From positions 1-64,000 of the forward strand of contig NZ_RXNQ01000033.1 in NCBI RefSeq assembly GCF_004138205.1: DNA of 64,000 nt, given 5' to 3'. The position numbers and the translations under genes were made by a program. The notes under the pieces are model-generated. The model was not told the DNA's origin. It did no database searches and was given only the letters and a program-made list of their open reading frames with translations. How positions within the stretch are numbered: the first letter of the stretch is position 1; each line of letters starts with the position of its first letter. This document shows, piece after piece, positions 6,194 to 14,803 of this stretch. The DNA is from Pedobacter sp. SYP-B3415. Its GTDB lineage: Bacteria > Bacteroidota > Bacteroidia > Sphingobacteriales > Sphingobacteriaceae.

Positions 6194-9100
6194 ATGAAAA
6201 AAAAACTACTCCTAGTTTTTGCGGCGATGTTGTTGCTGATCATGCAAGGCATGGCGCAGCAATTAACCGTAACCGGAAGGGTAACTTCTGCTGATGACGG
6301 CAGCGGTATGCCGAGCGTTTCTGTCTGGGTTAAAGGAAGTACCTCCGGAATCTCGACAGATTCAGAAGGCCGGTATTCTATCCGGGCTAAACAGGGCGAT
6401 GTGCTCGTATTTTCATTCATTGGTGCGCTGACGCAGGAACGTACCGTGACCGGTGCCGGACCAATTAATATCCAGCTGGTGTCAGATTCGAAAACCCTTG
6501 ATGAGGTTGCGGTAACGGCCTTTGGCATCAAACAGGAAGTGCGCAGCCTTGGCTTTGCCACACAAAATGTAAAGGCCCGGGAAATTGTTGAATCCCAACA
6601 GCCGAACCTGGTAAATGCACTTCAGGGAAAAGTTGCCGGTGTGCAAATTACCAATTCAAGCGGTGCAGCAGGTGCTTCTGCAAATATCATGATTCGCGGG
6701 GGTAGTTCGCTGAGCGGGAATAATCAGCCGCTTTTTGTCGTAGACGGTATCCCGATAGACAACACCACGCCGGTTAGTCAGGGTAACCTGGTCGCCGGGG
6801 TTGCACCGGGTTCTAACCGGGCTATAGACCTCAATCCCGAAGATATAGCAACTGTAACCGTGCTGAAGGGACCTGCAGCAGCTGCGCTGTATGGTATCAG
6901 GGCAGCTTCGGGCGCTATTGTTATCACAACAAAAAAAGGGGCGGGCGGCGCTGCACAGTTAACTTATACCAATACGTTTTCCCTTGATAATGTAAATAAA
7001 CTGCCTGAACTCCAGTCGACCTTTAAACAGGGCGAGCTGGGTGTGTACAGTCCGAATGCCCAGATTTCCTTTGGCCCGGCTTTCGCAGCCGGTGAACAGG
7101 TTTATGATAACCTGGGAAATTTCTTTAAAACCGCGTTTACACAGAGTCATGACTTGTCCGTCAGCGGGAGCTCGGAAAAAACAACGTACTATACATCTGC
7201 CTCTCTGTTTGATCAGGGATCAATCGTTGACAATATCAACTTTGGACGTAAGTCTTTCCGCCTCAATGCCGACACCAAGATCGGTGAAAAACTTACGGTA
7301 GGCGGCTCTGCAAATTATGTGCGCACAGACCGGGAATTTGTGCCGCAGGGAAGCGCCAACGGAACCATGGGTGCGATCTACTGGCCACGTAATGATGACA
7401 TGAGCAACTTTCTGAACCCCGATGGTTCCCAGCGTATTCTGAGTCCGTCAGGAACAGATAACCCATACTGGACCATTCAGAATAAGCCGATTACAAGTGC
7501 GCTGAACCGCCTGATCGGCATTGCGAACATCGATTATAATCCTTTCAGTTTTCTTAACCTGAGTTACCGTCTCGGTACAGACTTTTATACCGAACATTTC
7601 AAGGCGGTGAGGATGCCCGGCACCCGCGAGGCTGATGCGCTGCGCGGCGCGATTGGCCAGAATACAAATACCAATCAGATCACTACCTCGACCTTTATAG
7701 CAACTTTCAAAAAAGACTTTGGCGATTATCACTTTAGTCTTGCCGCCGGTCAGAATCTTGAGAATCTTCGTACACAAACGCTGACCGCTTCAGCTATCAA
7801 CTTTATTGACCCGACATTTCCAAGCATCAACAATACCGTGGCCACAGATCGCAGTTTGTCTGAAACAATAAGCCGCCGCCGAATTGTGGGCGTATTCGGA
7901 GATCTGAACGTAGATTGGAAAAACATTATTTATCTGAATGCCCGTGGCAGAAATGACTGGACATCTACCATTCCGGTTGAAGATTATTCATTTTTTTATC
8001 CCTCGGTCGGCGCTTCTGTAGTCGTTTCAGATCTGTTAAAAGAACTTAAGCTTAAAACAGATGATAAGGTGTTTTCATATGGCAAGTTCCGGTTCGCCTA
8101 TTCAGATGCGGGCAAAGATGCCCCGCCGCACCAGACGCGTGTTTCACTGGCATCCGTTACAAATACCTTTACCATCAATCCGCGCGGCTTTATCATAAAC
8201 TCAAATAACCCATTTGGCAACCCGCTGCTTGTTCCTGAATTTACGCGTTCAATTGAAGCGGGTCTGGATTTCCGGTTTTTAAAAAACCGGTTCGGGGTCG
8301 ATTTTACCTGGTATAGAAGTAAATCAGATAACCAGATCCTTGCCACGCGGCTTCCGCCGTCGTCGGGCGCATTTCTCGGTTATTTAAACGGAGGGTCAAT
8401 CGAAAATAAGGGTGTAGAATTCGTTGTGAATGCGCGTCCTGTTGTATCGCAGGATTTTAACTGGTCTATCGATATCAATTTCTCGAGCAACAAGTCAATT
8501 GTAAAAGAACTGCCCGGCGCGCTCGACCGCGTAGAATTGTCTGATGCCTGGGTGGCCAGTAATGCTGCGCAGGGTGCTGCTTTCGTAGGCGGAAGTCTGT
8601 TTGGTATAAACGGTAACGTCTGGAAAAGAAACGCACAGGGCCAGTTGCTCCTGGGTACAAATGGTTATCCACAGGTGCAGACAGCCCTGGCCAATATCGG
8701 AGACCGCAATCCGGATTTCATTTCCGGTATTACAAATACGTTCAATTACAAGAATTTCAACTTTTCCTTTATGGTTGATATCCGGGTAGGTGGTGATGTA
8801 TTTAACGCAACTGAGAATTCGCTGGTTCGATCAGGCCTGAGTATGAAAACGCTTGATCGTGGTACACGGGTTTTCGAAGGCATTATCGAGTCTACCGGTC
8901 AGCCGAATACGCTTGCCGTTCCGCTAAACCAGAACTATTACCAGACCATCTACGCCAATCAGGGTTATGATTTTGTGGAAGACGGAAGCTGGTACCGTTT
9001 GCGTTATGCAACGCTGTCTTACGCGATGCCGAAGGCCGTGTTAAATAAACTGAAGCTGAAAGGCTTGATGTTTACCCTTACGGGCAGAAACCTGGTGCTC

Positions 9101-9238
9101 ATTACCGACTATTCCGGAGTTGATCCGGAGGTTTCAGGAAGCGGAGCCGGCGTAGGCGGAACCGGTTCATTTGGATTTGATAATCTGGGTGTTCCGGCTA
9201 CCCGCGGTTTTGATCTTGGTTTGAAGTTAACATTATAA
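6194..9238 (+). CDS. SusC/RagA family TonB-linked outer membrane transporter
   Basis: The 1014-residue protein has a signal peptide (about 1-21), a carboxypeptidase-regulatory-like domain with VTGRVTSADDGSGMPSVSV (24-105), a TonB-receptor plug (LQGKVAGVQITN, IMIRGGSSL, VVDGIPID; about 115-240), and a 22-strand barrel ending in aromatic-poor but typical LGLKLTL. SusC proteins import oligosaccharides, glycopeptides or peptides into the periplasm using TonB energy. The SusD partner starts 8 nt downstream. No glycoside hydrolase, peptidase or regulator is attached, so the ligand cannot be deduced. Confidence 0.95.
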   Translation: MKKKLLLVFAAMLLLIMQGMAQQLTVTGRVTSADDGSGMPSVSVWVKGSTSGISTDSEGRYSIRAKQGDVLVFSFIGALTQERTVTGAGPINIQLVSDSKTLDEVAVTAFGIKQEVRSLGFATQNVKAREIVESQQPNLVNALQGKVAGVQITNSSGAAGASANIMIRGGSSLSGNNQPLFVVDGIPIDNTTPVSQGNLVAGVAPGSNRAIDLNPEDIATVTVLKGPAAAALYGIRAASGAIVITTKKGAGGAAQLTYTNTFSLDNVNKLPELQSTFKQGELGVYSPNAQISFGPAFAAGEQVYDNLGNFFKTAFTQSHDLSVSGSSEKTTYYTSASLFDQGSIVDNINFGRKSFRLNADTKIGEKLTVGGSANYVRTDREFVPQGSANGTMGAIYWPRNDDMSNFLNPDGSQRILSPSGTDNPYWTIQNKPITSALNRLIGIANIDYNPFSFLNLSYRLGTDFYTEHFKAVRMPGTREADALRGAIGQNTNTNQITTSTFIATFKKDFGDYHFSLAAGQNLENLRTQTLTASAINFIDPTFPSINNTVATDRSLSETISRRRIVGVFGDLNVDWKNIIYLNARGRNDWTSTIPVEDYSFFYPSVGASVVVSDLLKELKLKTDDKVFSYGKFRFAYSDAGKDAPPHQTRVSLASVTNTFTINPRGFIINSNNPFGNPLLVPEFTRSIEAGLDFRFLKNRFGVDFTWYRSKSDNQILATRLPPSSGAFLGYLNGGSIENKGVEFVVNARPVVSQDFNWSIDINFSSNKSIVKELPGALDRVELSDAWVASNAAQGAAFVGGSLFGINGNVWKRNAQGQLLLGTNGYPQVQTALANIGDRNPDFISGITNTFNYKNFNFSFMVDIRVGGDVFNATENSLVRSGLSMKTLDRGTRVFEGIIESTGQPNTLAVPLNQNYYQTIYANQGYDFVEDGSWYRLRYATLSYAMPKAVLNKLKLKGLMFTLTGRNLVLITDYSGVDPEVSGSGAGVGGTGSFGFDNLGVPATRGFDLGLKLTL

Positions 9239-9245
9239 GTATTCC

Positions 9246-10847
9246 ATGAAAACGATACATAACAAAATAGCAGGGCTGGCTGTGGCCGCTCTGATAAGTG
9301 CTGCAGGCTGTAAAAACTATCTTGATGTAAATCAGGACCCGAATAATCCCACAAAAATAGCTGCGGCAAACCGGCTTGTGGGGGCAATTACAACGACCAA
9401 TGGTGCCGCCATGTGGCGTGGAGCGCGCGAAGTAGCCGGCGTAACGCAATACGGTACAACCAAATTACTTACAGGCACGAACAGAAATGCTGAGCAGTGG
9501 CGTTTCACTTCGGGATACTTTTTCTGGCAGAATGCCTATGTATTTACGATGCCCAATTGTGTGGATCTGATCAACCTCGGGCAGGAGGAAGGCAGTCCTT
9601 ACTTTACAGGGGCGGGCAAGACACTTCTGGCGTTGAACTTTGGCATGCTGACCGATCAGTACGGCGCCATCGTGGTCGACGATTTTTACAATGGCACCAG
9701 TCAGCTTAACCTTTTGCCAAAAATGCAAACGCAGCAGGAGGTGTACCAGCGCATAGACAAAATGCTTGATGAAGCGATTGCAGCCTTCGATAATCCAACG
9801 AATAATACCGGTCTGAATGCAGCGAACGGCGACATCCTGTACAGAGGCGATGTGCAAAAATGGAAACGTTTTGCCTGGGCGTTAAAGGCGCGGTATCTAA
9901 ACCACCTGTCAAAAAAAGGGTCGCTTTATAACCCGGCAAAGATTATTGAAGCCTGTACCAATGCCTTCAATGCAGACGGCATGGATGCGGAATTTCCGTA
10001 CCTGGCCGGCGGCATACAAACTGACGAGAATCCCTGGTTCAGCTGGGGCGGATTTGTTACAACGGGAACCGATCCGAATGCCGCCACATATGATCCGCGG
10101 TATTTTGCCTGGAGCCAGTTCTTTGTTAATATGCTGAGCTCATTCCCCGTAACCAATACAACCTTTCGGGATCCGCGGATCAGCAGAATCATGCAGCCAG
10201 CGGCTTCAGATGGCCAATACCGGGGACTGCGTTCTGGTGCCGGGCTTGCCGCGGGTCAAGGTCTTCTGGCAAACGGACAGCCCGGCGATGCGACTAAAAC
10301 CAATGGAAACGATTATGGCAGGTTCAGCAACAGCGGATTTTACACCAGCCGCACTTCGCCCTTTCCGTTCATCACATATTCTGAAGTGAAACTGATCGAA
10401 GCCGAGGCCCGTCTTCGTTCCGGCGATGTTCCCGGCGCGCTGCTCGCTTATGAAGAAGGAGTAAAGTCGAACATGCGAAAACTTGGCGTAACTGCTGCTG
10501 AGATCAATACATACTGGACAGCCCAGCTTGCAGATGGTCTGGCTGCGCATTTCGCGAGCCTGACCGGCGGATTGAGCCATATTATGCGACAGAAATACAT
10601 CAGCCTGTGCCTGAACCCGGAAACTTGGGTAGACATGCGCCGAAGCGACTTCAGTCAGACCATTTACGGACCATCGCTTGTACGTCCTGTAAATATTAAT
10701 AATGTGGTGTTCGATCAAAATAACGCTAACCAATGGATCAGGGGGATGGTGTACGAATCAAATGAACAAACCCGTAATCCGGAGGCGGTGGGCGACAACT
10801 CTGAACGGACGAGGCTGTTGACACCCCTGTGGTGGGACAGGGAATAA
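9246..10847 (+). CDS. SusD-like outer membrane lipoprotein (SusD-like_2 type)
   Basis: The 533-residue protein begins MKTIHNKIAGLAVAALISAAGC, a lipoprotein signal with the lipidated Cys at 22, followed by KNYLDVNQDPNNPT. That opening and the helical TPR-like core (KTLLALNFGMLTDQYGAIVVDD, then WKRFAWALKARYL) are typical of the SusD/RagB group 2. It forms the surface lid of the SusC transporter encoded just upstream and binds the ligand. Near the C-terminus QKYISLCLNPETWVDMRRSD is the family's conserved end region. Substrate unknown. Confidence 0.92.
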   Translation: MKTIHNKIAGLAVAALISAAGCKNYLDVNQDPNNPTKIAAANRLVGAITTTNGAAMWRGAREVAGVTQYGTTKLLTGTNRNAEQWRFTSGYFFWQNAYVFTMPNCVDLINLGQEEGSPYFTGAGKTLLALNFGMLTDQYGAIVVDDFYNGTSQLNLLPKMQTQQEVYQRIDKMLDEAIAAFDNPTNNTGLNAANGDILYRGDVQKWKRFAWALKARYLNHLSKKGSLYNPAKIIEACTNAFNADGMDAEFPYLAGGIQTDENPWFSWGGFVTTGTDPNAATYDPRYFAWSQFFVNMLSSFPVTNTTFRDPRISRIMQPAASDGQYRGLRSGAGLAAGQGLLANGQPGDATKTNGNDYGRFSNSGFYTSRTSPFPFITYSEVKLIEAEARLRSGDVPGALLAYEEGVKSNMRKLGVTAAEINTYWTAQLADGLAAHFASLTGGLSHIMRQKYISLCLNPETWVDMRRSDFSQTIYGPSLVRPVNINNVVFDQNNANQWIRGMVYESNEQTRNPEAVGDNSERTRLLTPLWWDRE

Positions 10848-10869
10848 ATCCCGGAGTGTAGATGCTAGG

Positions 10870-10904
10870 CTATGGACCATCAGCTTCCCGGCTATGGTCC
10901 ATAG
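10870..10904. terminator. Hairpin between convergent SusD and PAS genes
   Basis: CTATGGACCA (10870-10879) and TGGTCCATAG (10895-10904) form a perfect 10-bp stem with a 15-nt spacer. The right arm overlaps the last codons of the minus-strand PAS gene. No T-tract follows on either strand, so termination is plausible but not certain. Confidence 0.5.
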
Positions 10905-11965
10905 TCAGCTCCCTGACTGGCACGCGCATTAATGCTGGCAACAGCTTCATCAAGCTCCTTGCAGGATTGGGCTACCAGTTCGGTGAGTTCCTGCACGTCG
11001 CCGCCTGTGCGGGCGGCATCGGTAAGCAGAGCTGTCAGGCCAAGCAGGTTGCTAAGCGGCCGCCTTACCTCGTGCGAATTGGTCCAGGCTATATCGCGCA
11101 GCTGTTTATTCTGCTCCAGCAGCTGCTGCTCGTAACGTTTTTGTCGGTCGATGTCCTGCATGGCGCCGATTAGCCTGACCGGTTTCCCCTCTGCATCAGA
11201 CAGCAGGCAGCCTTTGTCGCGTACATATTTCCAGGTGCCATCAGCACAAATGTAGCGGTATTCGACAATCCAGTCGGGTCGGCAGTTGCTGACAATGGCA
11301 CGGAATTCAGAAATGGTCTTGGCACGGTCGTCAGGATGCACACGTTCCATGCTCCAGAAGTCGGCCGGGCTTAGTGCTTTGCTATAACCGTAAGTTTCTT
11401 CGAAACCCTGCATCCAATACAGTTTTCCTTCAGCCAGATTGAATTCCCAGATCACATCGTTCGTCGCTTTGTTAACCGCTTCATACAGCGATAGCAAATC
11501 GCCGATGCGGGCTTTATCTTTTAGTGTCTGGTCTATGTCGGTAATGGTTACAAGCACGGCCTGACTGCTTGCAGGCGGCAGCCGGTGAAAGGTGTAGTTT
11601 ACTGTGAAGCAGCTACCGTCTTTTTTACAATGAATGGCCTGTCCGCCCTGGTTCTCAGGCTTATTTTTCTGATTCACAAAGGCCTTAAACCGCTCGCGGT
11701 CTTCGGGTGGCCGGATATCAAGTGCGGTCATGTTCAGAAATTCGCTTTCGGTGTATCCATACAAGTTGCACATAGCCGGGTTAACGGCCAAAATGCGCAA
11801 GGTTTCGCGATGCAGTACGTATATGGGAAGCGGATTGTTGTCGAAGAGTTTCTGGTAAGTGATGCGAAGTTTTTTGAGGTTTTCGCGATAGATACCGGCA
11901 AATATGATAACAGCGATGGCCGATGCAGCAAGAAGCGTCACGAATAGTTGAGATACGTTTTCCAT
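10892..11965 (-). CDS. Membrane PAS-domain protein with HisKA-like H-box but no ATPase domain
   Basis: The 357-residue protein has one N-terminal membrane helix (about 8-25), a first PAS domain (38-140: LFDNNPLPIYVLHRETLRIL), a second PAS/PAC pair (157-278, with EYRYICADGTWKYVRDKG), and a coiled segment leading to NSHEVRRPLSNLLGL (about 297-311). The last resembles the phospho-acceptor H-box of histidine kinases. The chain stops about 45 residues later, so the catalytic HATPase domain is missing. It could be phosphorylated in trans, act as a decoy, or be a truncated kinase. No neighbouring response regulator is seen. Confidence 0.8.
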   Translation of the reverse strand: MENVSQLFVTLLAASAIAVIIFAGIYRENLKKLRITYQKLFDNNPLPIYVLHRETLRILAVNPAMCNLYGYTESEFLNMTALDIRPPEDRERFKAFVNQKNKPENQGGQAIHCKKDGSCFTVNYTFHRLPPASSQAVLVTITDIDQTLKDKARIGDLLSLYEAVNKATNDVIWEFNLAEGKLYWMQGFEETYGYSKALSPADFWSMERVHPDDRAKTISEFRAIVSNCRPDWIVEYRYICADGTWKYVRDKGCLLSDAEGKPVRLIGAMQDIDRQKRYEQQLLEQNKQLRDIAWTNSHEVRRPLSNLLGLTALLTDAARTGGDVQELTELVAQSCKELDEAVASINARASQGADYGP

Positions 11966-12515
11966 AGAAAGTTAATATGGTGCGGTGGCAGATAATTGGC
12001 TAAAATTAAGATTTCCTGCGAGATAGGCAGTTCTAATGACAGGAAGTCTGCTGAATTTTTTATGCACCGGCCGGTTAACCGGTAGCGTGTGTATGAGGGT
12101 GATATCCGGGGGTCAAACTCAGGTGTTCACGAGATACGCGGGTTTGATCATATTGAAAAGCAGTTCTGGTGGTACTTCGGTCAGTGCAGCCCCGCCCTTC
12201 GCTATAGCCTTCGTACCTCAGGGCTGCCGCTGCGGTCGGGTTTATCAAACGAAGGCACTGCGTATAGGTGAGGTCCGCTCCCTGCACGCGGCACTTATCT
12301 GTACGAAAATGTAAGCCCGTTAGCTTTACAAGACTTAGTATCATAGGCAGAAAGTTTGAGTCAATGATCTTCGAATAAAAGCCTGTAAATAGTTTGTAGG
12401 AGGAGTAGAGTGTTTGTCCGACCACAAACAAATTGATTTTATGTGTGTTTTTTCGTTGGCATGACCCGGGAAAATTCAGTTAATGGTAGGAGATACGATG
12501 GAGGCGCCATAGTAC
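11966..12515. other. Intergenic region without a convincing gene
   Basis: About 550 bp upstream of the PAS gene. It contains a 12-bp palindrome CCGGTTAACCGG (12071-12082) and a GC-rich block at about 12185-12270 with GCAGCCC and GGGCTGC arms that could fold. Open frames on the minus strand here have composition unlike real proteins. No promoter box of the TAnnTTTG type is clear. Confidence 0.4.
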
Positions 12516-12716
12516 ATGAGATCATTTGAAATCAATCTGACCGTCTATCACCTGCGCAAGCTCAGCGGTGGTAGTGTTACAAGTAGCAGGTTATTATACA
12601 GAAAGATTAAGACCTTTTTTAAACTCGAAGCCCATCAGTGGCTCGGACTAATTCACTTTTGTAGGTATGCCGGTGTAGACTATCATGATGCCTACCGGGT
12701 ACTTGCAGATGATTAG
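12516..12716 (+). CDS. Small hypothetical protein
   Basis: A 66-residue frame, MRSFEINLTVYHLRKL to YAGVDYHDAYRVLADD, has believable composition and ends just before the tRNA-Asn promoter. I know no family for it. It is basic in the middle (RLLYRKIKTFFKLEAHQW) and acidic at the end, with no membrane segment or signal peptide. No promoter is evident. It could equally be a chance frame; the case for coding rests only on length and composition. Confidence 0.35.
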   Translation: MRSFEINLTVYHLRKLSGGSVTSSRLLYRKIKTFFKLEAHQWLGLIHFCRYAGVDYHDAYRVLADD

Positions 12717-12734
12717 ACTTTTTTCATTTTTGCC

Positions 12735-12764
12735 TTGACAAAAATGAAAATGTCTCTATATTTG
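12735..12764 (+). promoter_or_regulatory. Promoter of tRNA-Asn
   Basis: TTG at 12735-12737 and TATATTTG at 12757-12764, with a 19-nt spacer, fit the Bacteroidota consensus well. An inverted repeat, TTTTCATTTTT / AAAAATGAAAA (12721-12750), overlaps the -33 part. A 16-bp palindrome AAAAGCATATGCTTTT (12778-12793) lies in the transcribed leader. Confidence 0.75.
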
Positions 12765-12812
12765 CACTCCGTTCAGGAAAAGCATATGCTTTTTACAACG
12801 GACAACCGGAAT

Positions 12813-12886
12813 TCCTGAGTAGCTCAGCCGGTTAGAGCATCTGACTGTTAATCAGAGGGTCGCTGGTTCGAGCCCAGCCTCAGGAG
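12813..12886 (+). tRNA. tRNA-Asn (anticodon GTT)
   Basis: The acceptor stem TCCTGAG (12813-12819) pairs with CTCAGGA (12879-12885), with discriminator G at 12886. The D arm (AGCTCAGCCGGTTAGAGC), the anticodon stem TCTGA/TCAGA around CTGTTAA, and the T arm (GCTGGTTCGAGCCCAGC) are all present. The anticodon GTT is at 12847-12849. CCA is not encoded. Its 3' 17 nt are the source of the tail sequence in the 107-bp repeats. Confidence 0.95.
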
Positions 12887-12888
12887 CG

Positions 12889-12917
12889 CAAAGCCAACTT
12901 GAAAAAGTTGGCTTTTT
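12889..12917 (+). terminator. Intrinsic terminator of tRNA-Asn
   Basis: AAAGCCAACTT and AAGTTGGCTTT form an almost blunt stem with a short GAAA loop, followed by T residues. The same hairpin is carried in every unit of the repeat at 148-553. Confidence 0.85.
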
Positions 12918-13008
12918 TATTTATGTGCTGGGCGAGAAGCCTGTGCCGAACAAACGGCGGAGCAGGTTTGGAGGTAAGCCCAGCCTCAGGAGCGCAAAGC
13001 CAACTTCC
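12912..13008 (+). repeat. Copy of the 107-bp unit following tRNA-Asn
   Basis: After the terminator, the palindromic part of the repeat and a second tRNA tail follow. The 30 bp at 12977-13006 are identical to 12871-12900 at the end of the tRNA (period 106). The second terminator hairpin is cut off after its first arm. This duplicated tRNA 3' end looks like an attachment-site footprint and lies immediately before the AbiE module. Confidence 0.85.
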
Positions 13009-13115
13009 AGATTTACTTTATTTATTGTTCCCGAAATTATTGTGATCAATACATTCGGGCGGGTTCTTACCAACAAACTGTATTGATGATCCAGTACCAA
13101 GCTTGTTGATATATC

Positions 13116-13148
13116 ATAAGATAAACGAATTTTAGTCGTTTATCTTAT
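13116..13148. promoter_or_regulatory. Operator palindrome 1 of the AbiE module
   Basis: ATAAGATAAACGA (13116-13128) and TCGTTTATCTTAT (13136-13148) are a perfect 13-bp inverted repeat with a 7-nt spacer. It lies just upstream of the -33 element. AbiEi antitoxins are known to autorepress by binding paired inverted repeats. Confidence 0.8.
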
Positions 13149-13154
13149 CTAAAT

Positions 13155-13185
13155 TTGACAAGGTTAATTTCTTTCTGTATCTTTA
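13155..13185 (+). promoter_or_regulatory. AbiE promoter
   Basis: TTG at 13155-13157 and TATCTTTA at 13178-13185 (one mismatch to TAnnTTTG), spacer 20 nt. The promoter sits between the two operator palindromes, so bound antitoxin would block it. Confidence 0.6.
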
Positions 13186-13186
13186 G

Positions 13187-13221
13187 TATAAGATAAACGA
13201 TAGTTAGCCGTTTATCTTATA
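13187..13221. promoter_or_regulatory. Operator palindrome 2 of the AbiE module
   Basis: TATAAGATAAACG (13187-13199) and CGTTTATCTTATA (13209-13221) form a perfect 13-bp inverted repeat with a 9-nt spacer, covering the expected start of transcription. The arms share AAGATAAACG with palindrome 1; centres are 72 bp apart. Confidence 0.8.
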
Positions 13222-13232
13222 ATTATTTTACA

Positions 13233-13871
13233 ATGGATATGTACGCTGCACTAAGGAAGTTCGCAAATCAACCGCTGACTCACCAGCTTTTGGCAAATCT
13301 TCTAAAAGACTATAAACGCCCCAATGATAAAATATTAGCTTTAAAAGCAGCTGACCTCATAGAACCTATAAAAAAAGGACTTTACATTACAGGGAAGTCT
13401 CTCGGATCTGAACGGCCGGAAAGCGCATTGCTGGCTAACCATATACTTGGACCAAGTTACGTTTCAATGGAAAGTGCGCTAGCGTATTATGGACTCATTC
13501 CAGAAAAAGTTTTTGCGGTCACTTCAATGACCACCAAAGCATCAAGAAAATTTCAGACCAGCATAGGATTATATACTTATATTAATCTGCCATTACCATA
13601 TTATGCATTCGGTCTTACCACAGTGAAACTATCTGAGGGTCAGCAAGCCATAATTGCAACGCAGGAAAAGGCCTTATGCGATAAAATAGCCGGAACAGCA
13701 GGCATAACTTTAAGAAGCCATTCTTCTGCAAGGGATTATGTTTTTGGAAACCTTCGAATGGAAGAAGAGGATGTCGCCAGATTTGATCCAGATGTTATTC
13801 GAAGCTGGCTCGAACATGCACCCAAAAAGGAAAGCCTGAAAATGGTAATCAAAATGATCGAAAAAATATGA
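13233..13871 (+). CDS. Type IV toxin-antitoxin AbiEi-like antitoxin / autorepressor
   Basis: The 212-residue protein has an N-terminal winged-helix region (about 1-60: LANLLKDYKRPNDKILALKAADLIEPIKKGLYI) and then the AbiEi C-terminal domain with ILGPSYVSMESALAYYGLIPE and ATQEKALCDKIAGTAG. In type IV systems AbiEi neutralises the toxin without a stable protein complex and represses its own operon through inverted repeats. Two such repeats flank the promoter here. The stop codon overlaps the toxin start by 4 nt (ATGA), the usual coupling. The gene is AT-rich and next to a tRNA, consistent with transfer. Confidence 0.88.
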   Translation: MDMYAALRKFANQPLTHQLLANLLKDYKRPNDKILALKAADLIEPIKKGLYITGKSLGSERPESALLANHILGPSYVSMESALAYYGLIPEKVFAVTSMTTKASRKFQTSIGLYTYINLPLPYYAFGLTTVKLSEGQQAIIATQEKALCDKIAGTAGITLRSHSSARDYVFGNLRMEEEDVARFDPDVIRSWLEHAPKKESLKMVIKMIEKI

Positions 13872-14725
13872 TAAAAGAATGGCTTGAAGATTATCATCCT
13901 GCAAACAGGGAAGAAGCGAAAGATGCGTTGAGGGAAATCATGCAGGAAATCGCATTGGCAGGACTTAATCGGGCTGGTTTTTTTGAGAAGGCAGCTTTCT
14001 ATGGTGGAACTGCACTTAGAATATTTTACGGCTTGGATCGGTTTTCTGAAGATCTCGATTTTTCTTTGCTCGCTGCTGACCCACACTTTTCAATGGATAA
14101 ATATCAGGATGCTATCATTATTGAATTCGCTGCCTTAGGAATGAAAGTGTCAATTTCAGAAAAACAAAAGGCAGTAAAAAGCAATATCAATTCAGCATTT
14201 CTCAAGTCGGAAACCATATGGAAGGAACTTTTACTGGAAGGAATCATCCCGCAGAACGGTCTCAAGGAAGTGGCCAATATTAAAATTAAGATAGAAGTGG
14301 ATAAAGCGCCGCCGCTCGGCTTTTCAACTGAGGAGAAGTTATTGCTCAGGCCATTCTCGTTTTATGTGAAATGCCTGTCGCTTCCCGACCTTTTCGCCGG
14401 GAAGATGCATGCACTGCTTTTTCGGAAATGGGGGAAAAATGTAAAAGGGCGCGATTGGTATGATATGGAATGGTACATTAAAAAAGGGTATCCGCTAAAT
14501 CTCAATCATTTCCTGCTAAGGGCGAATGATAGCGGAGACTGGAAGAAAAAAACGATCAGCAAAGATGAATTCAGGAAATTGTTGAGTGAAAGAATTGACA
14601 GTGTGAACATGGAGTTCGTTAAAGCGGACATCTCCAGATTTACAAAGGATCCGAAGGTTCTTGAAATATGGTCCAGACGTTATTTCCACGACTTAAGTGC
14701 AAAATTAAAGATCAGCGAATCCTGA
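13868..14725 (+). CDS. AbiEii/AbiGii-type nucleotidyltransferase toxin
   Basis: The 285-residue protein carries the nucleotidyltransferase core GGTALRIFYGLDRFSEDLDFSL in two parts: GGTALR near residue 46 and RFSEDLDFSL near 57-66 with the metal-binding DxD. Further conserved blocks are IKIEVDKAPP (about 140) and LFAGKMHALLFRKWGKNVKGRDWYD (177-201). Toxins of this family modify RNA, in studied cases tRNA, and halt growth so that phage cannot spread. It is translationally coupled to the antitoxin gene. All expected catalytic motifs are present, so the system looks intact. Confidence 0.9.
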   Translation: MIKEWLEDYHPANREEAKDALREIMQEIALAGLNRAGFFEKAAFYGGTALRIFYGLDRFSEDLDFSLLAADPHFSMDKYQDAIIIEFAALGMKVSISEKQKAVKSNINSAFLKSETIWKELLLEGIIPQNGLKEVANIKIKIEVDKAPPLGFSTEEKLLLRPFSFYVKCLSLPDLFAGKMHALLFRKWGKNVKGRDWYDMEWYIKKGYPLNLNHFLLRANDSGDWKKKTISKDEFRKLLSERIDSVNMEFVKADISRFTKDPKVLEIWSRRYFHDLSAKLKISES

Positions 14726-14803
14726 TCCTGATACTAAAACAAGAAGTGATCGTTTCAAATGCTACGCTCCTTACAGAGATACGCGCCAACAACCGAAGTT
14801 TGC

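Noticed and set aside
12075..12431. 118-residue minus-strand frame
   Set aside because: Rich in Thr, Arg and His runs with no family likeness; it crosses a palindrome and a GC-rich fold.
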